Below are positions 33,798-42,341 of a DNA stretch of 64,000 nt, in pieces; the first letter of the stretch is position 1, and each line of letters begins with the position of its first letter. This stretch comes from DATBAX01 sp963762965 (GTDB lineage: Bacteria > Acidobacteriota > Terriglobia > Terriglobales > Acidobacteriaceae). The DNA is taken from positions 1,426,001 through 1,490,000 of the forward strand of contig CAVXME010000001.1 in assembly GCA_963762965.1 (NCBI GenBank). Direction: 5' to 3'. The position numbers were made by a program, and so were the translations under genes. The notes beneath the pieces were generated by a model. It made no database searches and was not told the origin of the DNA. It saw only the letters and a program-made list of their open reading frames with translations.

Positions 33798-34454
33798 GTG
33801 AGTTGTGCGATTTGCGAGAAGAGAAAAGAGAAACGCTTTTGTCCGGCTGTGCATGGGCGCATTTGTCCGCAATGTTGTGGCGAACAGCGTGAAGTCACGC
33901 TGGATTGTCCCAGTGAGTGTGTTTATCTGCGGCAGGCGCGGGAGCACGAGAAGCCGCGTCCCTTGCAGGATTTGGACCAGGCGGCGCTATTCCCGCAGGT
34001 GGAAATCGGAGAACAGTTTCTTTATCAGCAGGAACATTTGTTATTAGGGCTGAGCTTTGCGCTGGCGAAGAGTGCAAAGGCCGATCGCAACCTGAAAGAT
34101 TCTGATCTTATTGCGGCGCTTACGTCTCTGGCAAAGACCTACGAGACACTGGCGAACTCGGGACTGCATTATGAGACTCCCAGCGCTCATTTGGGCCAGC
34201 AAGCGGTTGCGGCCCAGCTACAGAAAATGGCGCAGGAGTATCGCGAGGCCGAGCAGAAACACACCGGCCAGACACGATTACGCGATTCCGACGTGCTGCG
34301 CGCCCTCGTGTTTCTGGTGAGGATGGCGCATGGGCGCACCTCGGGACGGCCCAAGGCGGGAGGCTTCGTGGATTTTCTGTTCGCCCAGTTTCCGGAAAAT
34401 CCCTCGGGCATTGCGGCGGAAGAAGAAGTGGGCAGCCGGATTATTGTGCCTTGA
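33798..34454 (+). CDS. Cys-rich zinc-binding hypothetical protein, 218 aa
   Basis: Starts at GTG 33798 (MSCAICEKRKEKRFC). The first 41 residues hold eight cysteines (3, 6, 15, 23, 26, 27, 37, 41) plus H19 in a zinc-ribbon-like arrangement. The rest is helical and soluble (LYQQEHLLLGLSFALAK; DSDLIAALTSLAKTYETL). I recognise the pattern as a conserved unknown of Acidobacteriota but can name no function. It stands alone between short TAGCTTCTAGCTAC-type repeats. Confidence 0.75.
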   Translation: MSCAICEKRKEKRFCPAVHGRICPQCCGEQREVTLDCPSECVYLRQAREHEKPRPLQDLDQAALFPQVEIGEQFLYQQEHLLLGLSFALAKSAKADRNLKDSDLIAALTSLAKTYETLANSGLHYETPSAHLGQQAVAAQLQKMAQEYREAEQKHTGQTRLRDSDVLRALVFLVRMAHGRTSGRPKAGGFVDFLFAQFPENPSGIAAEEEVGSRIIVP

Positions 34455-34511
34455 AAGCAGCTACTAGCTGCTAGCTTCTAGCTGAATCACGTTGCTGTGG
34501 CTAGCTAGAAG
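34455..34511. repeat. TAGCTTCTAGCTAC-type repeat
   Basis: The gap is made of repeated CTAGCTTCTAGCT / AGCTAGAAGCTA words that pair with each other. Other copies are at 33762-33780, 57726-57760 and 59487-59515. The repeat lies between the convergent ends of the zinc protein and folK. Confidence 0.5.
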
Positions 34512-35000
34512 CTAAGAGCTAGAGGCTTTTTTCACCACTTGTCCCACCGGCAATTCTTCCAGCAGTTCGCGGATGGTCCGCTTGAGCGCGGGATGGCGGA
34601 CTTCGGGCGCGATTTCGGCGAGCGGTTCGAGCACAAAGCGGCGATCCGGCATGCCCGGGTGCGGAATTGTGAGCCCCGACAAATTGATGATCGAAGTTCC
34701 AAACAAAAGAATGTCAATGTCAATCGAGCGCGGGCCTTTTTTCTGTTTTCGCTGCCGGCCCATTTCACGCTCCAGATTGAGAATCCCGGCGAGCAGTTGT
34801 TTGGGCATTTTTTCCGTATTCAGTTTGACAACGCAGTTCAGAAACCAGGGTTGAGCGACGAATTCGACCGGCTCGGTTTCATAGAACGCCGACACAGCAA
34901 CCACCTCGCCGAACCCGCGTAGACGGTCAATCGCTGATTTCAGATGGGCAGCCCGGTCCCCGACATTCGAACCCAGGGAAAGATAGACGACTTTGTGCAC
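34512..35000 (-). CDS. folK: 2-amino-4-hydroxy-6-hydroxymethyldihydropteridine pyrophosphokinase FolK
   Basis: FolK adds pyrophosphate to the pterin precursor of folate. 162 residues from GTG 35000 (reading VHKVVYLSLGSNVGDR); a TTG at 35027 is the alternative. Signatures are YLSLGSNVGDR, FYETEPVEF, QPWFLN and RSIDIDILLFG, with IPHPGMPDRRFVLEPLAEI. All catalytic features are present. No other folate gene adjoins it. Confidence 0.94.
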   Translation of the reverse strand: MHKVVYLSLGSNVGDRAAHLKSAIDRLRGFGEVVAVSAFYETEPVEFVAQPWFLNCVVKLNTEKMPKQLLAGILNLEREMGRQRKQKKGPRSIDIDILLFGTSIINLSGLTIPHPGMPDRRFVLEPLAEIAPEVRHPALKRTIRELLEELPVGQVVKKASSS

Positions 35001-35160
35001 GCCGTAGTGTCCAGTTTCTCGCCGCAAGTTTCCAGCGAAAAAACTAAGCCGTGAACTTCCGGCCCGGCAACATGTGTCCCGGGTATCCAGCTTGAGACTT
35101 GCCGCTGCTTCGCTTTACCCGCAACCTTAAAGAAAATCCATACTTTCAGGTAGAGGTCTG

Positions 35161-35397
35161 ATGCTTCCTATCCATAGCAAGATTGATCGTGTGCAACGGC
35201 TGGTGAGAATGCTCGAAGCGGATGCGCCCTTGCTGGCTCTGCGGGTGGCTCCGTTGGATCCCGAGCGCCAGCAGTCAGCGAAAGACTATGCCGCGCAGTT
35301 GACCGCCCATGCCCGGGCGGAATTGGAAAGACTGATCGCCCAGGGGTCGTTCCTCGACACCAATCCGGACGACCAAATCCCGCAAGCTGCGGACTGA
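35161..35397 (+). CDS. Small hypothetical protein, 78 aa
   Basis: ATG 35161 follows an AGGTAGAGG box. The product is predicted helical and charged (RVQRLVRMLEADAPLLALRV; SAKDYAAQLTAHARAELERL), probably cytoplasmic. It ends 11 bases before a strong hairpin with a T-run. No family recognised. Confidence 0.55.
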   Translation: MLPIHSKIDRVQRLVRMLEADAPLLALRVAPLDPERQQSAKDYAAQLTAHARAELERLIAQGSFLDTNPDDQIPQAAD

Positions 35398-35404
35398 AAT
35401 TCCC

Positions 35405-35588
35405 TGTAGAGACGTGGCTTGCCACGTCTCTTTTTCGCCCGCGAACCCAGCCCCCTGTTCTTTCGATCGCAGCGAGAAATCTGCTTCTCCTGTGCACCGG
35501 CGGAAAACAGATTCCTCGTCGCTGCGCGGCTGGGAATAAATGTCGAGAGTTTGGCGCTGCCCTAGACGTGGCAAGCCACGTCTCTACG
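35405..35588. repeat. Pair of inverted GTAGAGACGTGG palindromes
   Basis: Copies at 35406-35430 and 35563-35588 point toward each other and bound about 130 bases that have no coding signal. The right copy ends a few bases before lpxC's stop. The layout parallels the 21951-22070 element, though with a different palindrome. Confidence 0.55.
35409..35435 (+). terminator. Rho-independent terminator made from a GTAGAGACGTGG repeat
   Basis: GAGACGTGGC (35409-35418), loop TT, GCCACGTCTC (35421-35430) then TTTTT. A 10-bp perfect stem with a T-run, 11 bases past the small ORF's stop. The same palindrome recurs at 35563-35588 (opposite orientation), 61279-61302 and 62912-62937, so this is a repeat that also works as a terminator. 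Confidence 0.75.
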
Positions 35589-35597
35589 GGAGAAACA

Positions 35598-36506
35598 TCA
35601 GAGAGCGTGCGCGGCAGAAGCGTGCAAGATCAGCGGGTTAGGATGAGAGTCTTCTTCTTCGATTGTGGTTTCTTCCCAAAGAGTGCGGTCACGCAGCAGG
35701 CGGGAGACCAGGGCGGTATGCATGGCATGGCCGGCGCGGTCGGCGACGACGTTACCCAAAATCTGCCTTCCTAACAACGCCAGGTCTCCGATGAGGTCGA
35801 GGACTTTATGGCGCACGAATTCGTCGGCAAATCGCAAGGGCGGGTTCATCAGGCCGTCGCGGGTCAGCACGATGGCATTTTCAGGCGAAGCGCCACGGAT
35901 CAAGCCCTGCTGCCGCATGGCTTCCGCCTCGTGCAGAAAGCCGAAAGTGCGGGCGGGCGCGATTTCGGAAAGATAGTTCCCGTCGGAAAGATCCACCGAG
36001 AAGGTTTCCTTCCCGATCAGCGGATGAGGGAAATTGATGGTGTAGGAAACCGAATAACTCTCCGCCGGATACACGGCGATGAATTTGTTGCCCTCGCGCA
36101 ATTCCAGTTCGCGGCGAATGCGGAGGTAGGTGCGTCCCCGGCGCTGCTGGCGGATGCCCACGTGGTGAATGAGGTCCACGAAAGGCTGCGCGCTGCCATC
36201 GAGAATGGGCAGTTCGAGGTTGTCGAGCTCGACGATGGCGTTGTCGATCCCGGTTCCAATAAAAGCCGAAAGCAGGTGCTCGGTGGTGGAGATCAGAACG
36301 CCCCGCTTCATCAGACTGGTGGCGTAGCTGACGCGGGCGACGTTACGGCTGATTGCCTCCACCTCGAAGCCTTCCAGGTCGACCCGTCGAAAAACAATGC
36401 CTGAGCCGGCCGGAGCGGGCAGGATGCGCAGCTTGACCGGCGCGCCGCTGTGCAGGCCTACGCCGGAGCATTCCACGGCGGAACGAATTGTCTGTTCTTG
36501 CTTCAA
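35598..36506 (-). CDS. lpxC: UDP-3-O-acyl-N-acetylglucosamine deacetylase LpxC
   Basis: LpxC commits UDP-GlcNAc to lipid A, so its presence shows an LPS-type outer membrane. 302 residues starting MKQEQTIRSAVECSGVGLHS. The zinc and active-site stretches are STTEHLLSAFIGTGIDNA and, near the end, RFADEFVRHKVLDLIGDLALLG with the second His and Asp, then AGHAMHTALV with the catalytic His. Complete length. The tail after residue 280 is acidic. A possible promoter lies about 120 bases upstream. Confidence 0.96.
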   Translation of the reverse strand: MKQEQTIRSAVECSGVGLHSGAPVKLRILPAPAGSGIVFRRVDLEGFEVEAISRNVARVSYATSLMKRGVLISTTEHLLSAFIGTGIDNAIVELDNLELPILDGSAQPFVDLIHHVGIRQQRRGRTYLRIRRELELREGNKFIAVYPAESYSVSYTINFPHPLIGKETFSVDLSDGNYLSEIAPARTFGFLHEAEAMRQQGLIRGASPENAIVLTRDGLMNPPLRFADEFVRHKVLDLIGDLALLGRQILGNVVADRAGHAMHTALVSRLLRDRTLWEETTIEEEDSHPNPLILHASAAHAL

Positions 36507-36623
36507 ATCTCAGTTGGATGAGTGTTCTGAGCCTTGAGCTTACTAGCCCGTGGAGAATTCCGGCTGTGGTAAATCAGCCACACTGCGTGGCTCAATCGCC
36601 TGAGAGCATGGCTAAGATCATCA

Positions 36624-36653
36624 TTTATATCAATACTTTACAAGAATTTACAA
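36624..36653 (-). promoter_or_regulatory. Candidate sigma70-type promoter for lpxC
   Basis: On the minus strand TTGTAA and TATAAA are separated by 18 bases, about 120 bases before the lpxC start. AT-rich against a GC-rich background. No transcript evidence. Confidence 0.35.
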
Positions 36654-36677
36654 AGGTGGGCGCATCCGATCGGCCAT

Positions 36678-37514
36678 TCACTTCCGAGATTCCTTTTGAC
36701 GGGGAAGGTCCTTCACGGTGGTGTCGAACAAGGAATCGCCGACACCGTTGTTGTAGCTGACGTTGGTGAGGAAGCGCTGGTTCGACATGTCTCCGTTGTA
36801 GTAGCGGGTAATGCTGAAGGGGGTCATCAGGCCCTGCACCAGCCGGTAGTTGTCCCAGACTTCGTCCTCGACATTGCGTTGCTTGTCGGTGGGATCGCGC
36901 CAGGTGAAGGTCTTCTTGACCGGCAGGTGGGTCAGGGAGTCGATAAAGAGAACGACCGCCTCGTTGTGCGCGTTCATGATGGTGACCTGCTCGACCGCCT
37001 TCTGATCGGCGACGGTGGGGCCGTCATAGAAGAGCGCAATCCCCGGTTCGTTCAGCCATTTGCGAATCACCCAATCGAGCGAGTAATGGCGGCGGCGAAG
37101 GTAGTCGGCCAGTTCCTTGTCTTCGGCGGGGCGATTGCCCTTGTAGGTGATTTCCGCTCCTTTGTCGCCGCTAAAGATCTCAACCACGTCGCGCTGTTTG
37201 GTCAGTTCCATGCGGTCTTTGTCGGGAAACTTGTAGAAGCGCCAGAAAACGGTTCCGTAGCTATTGGGACGGCCGAGATGGAAGGTGTAACCGCGGCCCT
37301 CCTGGGAGATATCCTGAATATTCAAATACGCCTGGCCGCCTAAGGCTTCGATCATCTGATCGAGCAAGGCCTTGGCTTTGCGTTCGCTCTCGTGGTCGGG
37401 AGGAATGGCTGGGTTCGAGCTGGTGGCTGGCATTGTGCCGGGCGGAGCCGCCGTCTGTCCTAGCATGCCGGACGCGATTAAGGTTACCAGAATAAGAAGG
37501 GCCGGATGTTTCAT
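36678..37514 (-). CDS. Exported hypothetical protein, lipoprotein-sorting (LolA-like) fold
   Basis: 278 residues with an N-terminal signal (LILVTLIASGMLGQ). The body, KALLDQMIEALGGQAYLNIQ then long beta strands (DRMELTKQRDVVEIFSGDKG; LTHLPVKKTFTW), resembles the LolA/LolB-type 'outer membrane lipoprotein-sorting' proteins frequent in Acidobacteriota. They are thought to bind lipid or lipoprotein in the periplasm. Recognition is by general pattern, not a specific motif. It starts 11 bases after a broken small membrane gene. Confidence 0.65.
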   Translation of the reverse strand: MKHPALLILVTLIASGMLGQTAAPPGTMPATSSNPAIPPDHESERKAKALLDQMIEALGGQAYLNIQDISQEGRGYTFHLGRPNSYGTVFWRFYKFPDKDRMELTKQRDVVEIFSGDKGAEITYKGNRPAEDKELADYLRRRHYSLDWVIRKWLNEPGIALFYDGPTVADQKAVEQVTIMNAHNEAVVLFIDSLTHLPVKKTFTWRDPTDKQRNVEDEVWDNYRLVQGLMTPFSITRYYNGDMSNQRFLTNVSYNNGVGDSLFDTTVKDLPRQKESRK

Positions 37515-37525
37515 GTTTTGGTGGG

Positions 37526-37691
37526 CTACTTTGCTTTCCGAAAATTAATAACCCCAGCTATGACGCCGAGCAAGATGCAGAACATCACAAAAGGCGTTTT
37601 TTAAAGTTTGATGAGAATACAAGTCCATCGCAAAGCCGATACCAACAAGCGTCATACAAACCAGATAGAGAAGCGAGAGTCGTTTGCTCAT
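37526..37691 (-). pseudogene. Small two-helix membrane protein, frameshifted
   Basis: From ATG 37691 the frame gives MSKRLSLLYLVCMTLVGIGF then AMDLYSHQTLK and soon loses membrane character, stopping at codon 49. One base over, after a run of six A (minus strand, near 37597), the sequence reads TPFVMFCILLGVIAGVINF then RKAK and a stop at 37526. Deleting one A joins the two into a sensible 54-residue protein with two membrane helices, a little like the C-terminal half of AtpZ/AtpI-type proteins. Either a real +1 slip, a broken gene or an assembly error. Confidence 0.5.
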
Positions 37692-37801
37692 GCTAAAGCT
37701 CTTTCCGCTTTCTGCGGTTTCGTATGACTCATTGGCTTTCCACTAGTTAGATGCGGCGAAAAGCAATTGTAGCTCGCACAGGGCGGGGTGAAGTGAAACA
37801 C

Positions 37802-38579
37802 TTACCCAACCAGCACCGCCCCCCCATTCACATTGAAGATTTCTCCGGTGATGAATCCGGCATGAGGGGTGCAGAGAAACAAGATCGGCGCGGCGATTTC
37901 CTCCGGCGTGCCCACGCGGCCAAGAGGAATCTTGCCGAAAACTATGTCCCGAGTCTTGGGATCATTCAGGGCAGGAGCCGACATATCGGTGGCCACCCAG
38001 CCGGGAGCCACGCAATTTACGTAGATTCCATCTCCGGCGAGTTCGGTGGAAAGTCCCTTGACCATGCTGATGAGTGCGCCCTTGCTGGCCGCGTAATCGC
38101 AGTGGAAGGCTTCACCGCGCTGTCCGGCGGTCGAGCTGACGAGGACGATATGGCCAGCGGCTGCGCCGGAGCTTTCCCTGCTTTTTCATTTGTGCGACGG
38201 AATATTTGACGAGCGCGAAAACGCTGTCGAGATTAATGGCCATAGTGCTGCTCCATTGCGCATCGGACATCTGGTCAATGGGGGCGTCCTGGGGCGGCCA
38301 GACGCCGTGATTTACCACAAGAATATCGAGGCGTCCGAAGCGGCTTAGTGTCGCGGCAACCAGTTCCTGAGCCGTCCCAGTGCCCGAAAGATTGCAGGCG
38401 ACAGCGGCGCAACGATCCGCCCCGAGTTCTTCGACCAGTTTTTCAGACGCCGCTTTGGCCTTTTCGTAATTGAACAGGACGCGCGCGCCAGCGCCCACAA
38501 ACATGCGGACGGTGGCCGCGCCAATGCCGCGCGATCCGCCGGTGATGAGAGCAACTTTGCCGGAGAGGGAAAGATTCAT
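37802..38579 (-). pseudogene. Short-chain dehydrogenase/reductase (FabG-like), frameshifted
   Basis: The first part (38579-38112) reads MNLSLSGKVALITGGSRGIG with the Rossmann TGxxxGIG motif and NHGV, then becomes unrelated after MKKQGK. One base over, the sequence continues as SSGAAAGHIVLVSSTAGQRG with the catalytic S, then YAASK with the catalytic Y and K, joins MVKGLSTELAGDGIYVN and ends GEIFNVNGGAVLVG at 37802. All catalytic residues are present, but a single-base shift near 38180 (extra base around AGCAGGGAAAGC) breaks the frame. Would be about 258 residues if repaired. Confidence 0.85.
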
Positions 38580-38701
38580 GCATTTAGTTTGGAGGGTTTG
38601 GATCGCGGTTGCAAGTGGATGGGTGCTGCGTCAGGACCTATAGCAACCTTTTAAAGTAGCGATGGGAAGCGCTGCTCCACCCAAAATCAAAATCATCCGC
38701 T

Positions 38702-41700
38702 TCAGTTCCCCATACTCGACGTCTTCTCGGCTTTGGTCTCGCGCAGCAGGATGCGCACCAGCATGCCGTCATAGCGGATGCCGCTCAGCTTGCCCAATTC
38801 GGCCAGGGCCTGGTCGCTGTTCTTGGCGAAGGCGAAGGAACGCTCGGTGGTCATGTTGGCGTATGCGTCTGCGATCGACAGGATTCGCGCCCACAGCGGG
38901 ATTTCTTCGCCGCGCAAGCCGGCAGGATAACCCGAACCGTCGAAAGCTTCGTGGTGGCATTCGATGGCTTTTTGCAGCTTCTCGCTGCCGGGAATGGTCC
39001 TGACAATTTCCGCGCCCACGTGGGCGTGCATTTTCACCAGAGAGAATTCATCTTCGCTGAGCGGTCCGGCTTTGCTGAGAATGCGCTCGGGCACAAAGAT
39101 TTTCCCCACATCGTGGACACGGGCCGCGAAAATCAGGCTGGCCACGTCTTCGGCGGGCAGGCCAAGGGCACGAGCAATCACTTCGGAATAGTGGGCGACC
39201 TTTTCGCCGTGGCCGGGACCGTTCAACTCGCGCAGTTCGGCGGTCTGAGTCAACGATTCAATCGATTCCCGCAATAACTGAACGTTGCACTTGCCCTCGC
39301 CGCCGCACAGTTTCTTGAGCGTGGTGACCAGTTCTTCCAGATGCTCGGGGCCAGTGTGCTGGCGTTGCAGGAAGCCTTCAATGTAGCCGGAGATCTGTTG
39401 CCGCTGTCCGGTGCCGGCTTCATTCTGGGCGAATTCCTCGGCGATCGAGACCCGGTCTCCCCCGGCGCGCTTGGAAACGTACATGCCGGCATCGGCGATG
39501 CGAATAATGTCTTCCGCGGAGAACCCGTGCAGCGGAAAGCTGGCCACGCCGAAGCTGCCGGTGATTTTGTGTTCGCTCAACATGGGATCGGTAGCCATCC
39601 AATGGCGCAGACGCTCGGCCAGGGCCAGGGCCTGCTCGACGCTGGTTTCGGGCATGAGGATGATGAATTCGTCGCCACCGTAACGTGCCACCACGTTGGA
39701 CTGCCGGCATTTCTGCTCGAGCAAGCGTCCCACGCGGGCCAACACCAGATCGCCCTCGAGATGGCCGAGACCGTCATTCACTTCCTTGAACTTGTCGAGA
39801 TCAATCAGAACGACCGAGAATGGCCGCCCGGAACGCGAAGCTCGTCTCCATTCGGAAGATGCGGCTTCCCAGAAGAAACGCCGGGTCTTGATGCCGGTGA
39901 GGCCGTCGGTAATAGATTGTTGCTGTAGTTTCTGAAACACGAAAGAGTTGTGCAGGGCGGTGGCCAGCAGATCGGCCAGAGTGTTCATGATGAGCACATC
40001 CTGCGGAGTGAACGCGTCCTCATTCTGGCTCTCTACGTTGAGCACACCCAGTAGAGTGTCGCCATAAGTAATCGGAATGCAGAGCACGGCGCGGGATTCC
40101 GGCAGCACGCCTTGCACTTGTCCTTCGTTGCTACCCTGGACCAGGGCATTTTCGCCGGTCCTCGCGACCCTCCCGACAATGCCCACCCCGAGCGGAATGC
40201 GTTTGCCCAGAGCTTTGGCGGTGGTGCCGGCTTCGGCCTTGATTTCAATCTCCTTGGTGCCGTAGTCGAGGATGCCGATGCCGATGTGGTCGAAGCGAAA
40301 GTTTCTCTGAATGTGGCCGACGATTTCCGCCAGCATCTGTTCGCCGTCCTCACTGGAGATGGCAGTCTTGGAGATGCTGTTGAGGAAGCCCAACTGCCGG
40401 GAGCGGCGCTGCTCTTCAGCGAACAGGCGGGCGTTTTCCACCGCCACGGAAACCTGTCCGGCCGCGGTCTGTAAAACTTCCAAATCGCGCTGCTCGAAGG
40501 CGAACTCGCGCTCCGTGCTCAGCACCGCCATCACCCCGGCAGGCTTGCCGCCAAACAGGATGGGCACTCCGCAGAAGCACTTGCCCGGCCGCGGCGGAAC
40601 GTAGGTGACGCCAATGCGCTCCCGGACTTTCTCCAATTCGGAGCGAATCAACAGCGGCTGGCCGGTGCGGAGAATGTATTCCGTCAATCCGTTCATGACC
40701 TTGCGCGAGCGCTTGGGGAGAACCTTGCCCTGTTCCACTTCGAGTTCAAAGTGGATGTTGTCGCCTTCCTCGAAAGCGACATAAAACTCGTCGGTGTTGA
40801 AGATGCGTCCCAGTTCTTCCTGAATCGCCAGCAGGATTTCATCCTGATCGAGCCGGGAGCTGATCACCTGGCCGATCTGGGTGAGTAGTTCATATTCCTT
40901 GGTGCGCCGCTGGGCGTCGTGCATGATCACGTAATTTTCCAGCGTGAGCCCGATTTGCAGCGAAAGTCCGATGAGCAGCCGCAAATTTGAAGACCCGAAA
41001 ATGCGGCGATCGGCATGGGGGAACAGCACCACTCCGAAATTATGTTCCCGGGTCTGCAAGCTGACGGCGGTCACGTTGCGGATGTTTTCCTCGGCCAGCA
41101 GACGGCGGAATTGCTCAAACTTCCCGCCCGGAAAAGCAGGCAGTGGCTCCGCCATGTCCGGCACATTCTGAAACGTGACAAAGCCGCCGCGCCGGTAGGC
41201 AAGTTCACAGACATATTCTCCGGCGCCGGTTTTTTCCAACTTTTCCACGAAGTCAGCGGAGAACCCGCGCTGCACGGAAGGCAGAACTGCCCGCCAGCGT
41301 TCGGTCAGGCAAATCACGGCGCGATCCGTGGGCAGCGGCGCGACCAGGCGGTCGAGAATATTTTGCATGCTGGGAGCCAGGTCGGCGGCCGAGAGCAGGC
41401 GGCGGGGATCCACGCCCAGCGTGGAAAACGCCAGAGCGTTCTCCTGCACCGCATTGCGCTCGTTTTCAAACAGCACCATCACCATGGCAATGCCCAGCAC
41501 CATTTGCGGCAAGGGACCCAGCAAGTCGCCAGTCACCCCGAAAATCTCGATAAAGGTGTTATGGAATGGGCCCGATGCGATCAGGAACGCCCAGAACGCC
41601 AGCGACAAAGCCAGAAGCCGCAGGGCCAGCGAATTCTTGCGGTGTCCACGGAGGTAGAAATATCCGGAACAATACAGGAGCACTGCCGCCAAACCAACTT

Positions 41701-42121
41701 CCATCCGGAACGGCGAACTGAGGGTTATTTCCGGGTGGAGCGCGCCCCCTGTCAGGTGTGCACGCAGGTTCCAGAAAGCGAGTCCCGCACCGGCCAGACC
41801 GACAGCGATCTCATACCAACGGAGGCGGAATCTTTGCTTCGGTTCAGACCCGGTGGGCCGCTTCATCAGACGCGTCGAAACCAGGATGCAAAGCGCCATG
41901 ACCGCCAGCAACAAGGAAGACGCGAGGAAGGTTGCCGGGGTGAATCCGCGCAAATGGCCCCAGGTATCGGCGGCAAAGTGAAGGGTGTAGGCCGCCCAGG
42001 CGATCTGCCAGGCGCGAAAGTAGGCCTGGCGGCTCTGCTCGTAGAGGTAGGTAAATACGAGGAAAAGCAGCAGGGCCACGACTCCCGGCACGATCACCAT
42101 GTTGATGGCAATGGGTTCCAT
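38702..42121 (-). CDS. Membrane GAF-GGDEF-HD-GYP cyclic-di-GMP turnover protein
   Basis: 1139 residues. About eight N-terminal helices (1-230) form a membrane sensor. Three GAF-like modules follow (roughly 245-395, 405-575, 595-745). A GGDEF diguanylate cyclase domain (755-915) has intact RYGGDEF near residue 814, and the upstream I-site reads RQSN rather than RxxD, so product inhibition may be weak. The C-terminal HD-GYP phosphodiesterase (about 975-1130) has HDVGK, HHEAFDGSGYPAGLRGEEIP and ADAYANMTT. Synthesis and breakdown activities in one protein imply sensory switching. Divergent from the hybrid kinase at 42342. Confidence 0.93.
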   Translation of the reverse strand: MEPIAINMVIVPGVVALLLFLVFTYLYEQSRQAYFRAWQIAWAAYTLHFAADTWGHLRGFTPATFLASSLLLAVMALCILVSTRLMKRPTGSEPKQRFRLRWYEIAVGLAGAGLAFWNLRAHLTGGALHPEITLSSPFRMEVGLAAVLLYCSGYFYLRGHRKNSLALRLLALSLAFWAFLIASGPFHNTFIEIFGVTGDLLGPLPQMVLGIAMVMVLFENERNAVQENALAFSTLGVDPRRLLSAADLAPSMQNILDRLVAPLPTDRAVICLTERWRAVLPSVQRGFSADFVEKLEKTGAGEYVCELAYRRGGFVTFQNVPDMAEPLPAFPGGKFEQFRRLLAEENIRNVTAVSLQTREHNFGVVLFPHADRRIFGSSNLRLLIGLSLQIGLTLENYVIMHDAQRRTKEYELLTQIGQVISSRLDQDEILLAIQEELGRIFNTDEFYVAFEEGDNIHFELEVEQGKVLPKRSRKVMNGLTEYILRTGQPLLIRSELEKVRERIGVTYVPPRPGKCFCGVPILFGGKPAGVMAVLSTEREFAFEQRDLEVLQTAAGQVSVAVENARLFAEEQRRSRQLGFLNSISKTAISSEDGEQMLAEIVGHIQRNFRFDHIGIGILDYGTKEIEIKAEAGTTAKALGKRIPLGVGIVGRVARTGENALVQGSNEGQVQGVLPESRAVLCIPITYGDTLLGVLNVESQNEDAFTPQDVLIMNTLADLLATALHNSFVFQKLQQQSITDGLTGIKTRRFFWEAASSEWRRASRSGRPFSVVLIDLDKFKEVNDGLGHLEGDLVLARVGRLLEQKCRQSNVVARYGGDEFIILMPETSVEQALALAERLRHWMATDPMLSEHKITGSFGVASFPLHGFSAEDIIRIADAGMYVSKRAGGDRVSIAEEFAQNEAGTGQRQQISGYIEGFLQRQHTGPEHLEELVTTLKKLCGGEGKCNVQLLRESIESLTQTAELRELNGPGHGEKVAHYSEVIARALGLPAEDVASLIFAARVHDVGKIFVPERILSKAGPLSEDEFSLVKMHAHVGAEIVRTIPGSEKLQKAIECHHEAFDGSGYPAGLRGEEIPLWARILSIADAYANMTTERSFAFAKNSDQALAELGKLSGIRYDGMLVRILLRETKAEKTSSMGN

Positions 42122-42341
42122 GTGCTGGTAGCCGCTCCCTCCAAACTTACTTACTTAATTTAGATGTATAAAGACGGGATTATGGCCTTAATGTTTTCAC
42201 ACCACAGCCGACAAAACAATCGGATAACCGGGCCCAAAGAGAAGTGATCTGCCTGATTCTATCGTTGGCATGGCACTTGGCGCGAGGTTACTAGAGTTAC
42301 TAGCTGCGCCAAATGGGGTTCAGTAAGCTCGCCCTAGGATT

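Noticed and set aside
41015..42163. 382-codon frame on + over the GAF-GGDEF-HD-GYP gene
   Set aside because: Shadow of the large minus-strand gene; composition rich in Arg, Gln and His as expected for an antisense frame.
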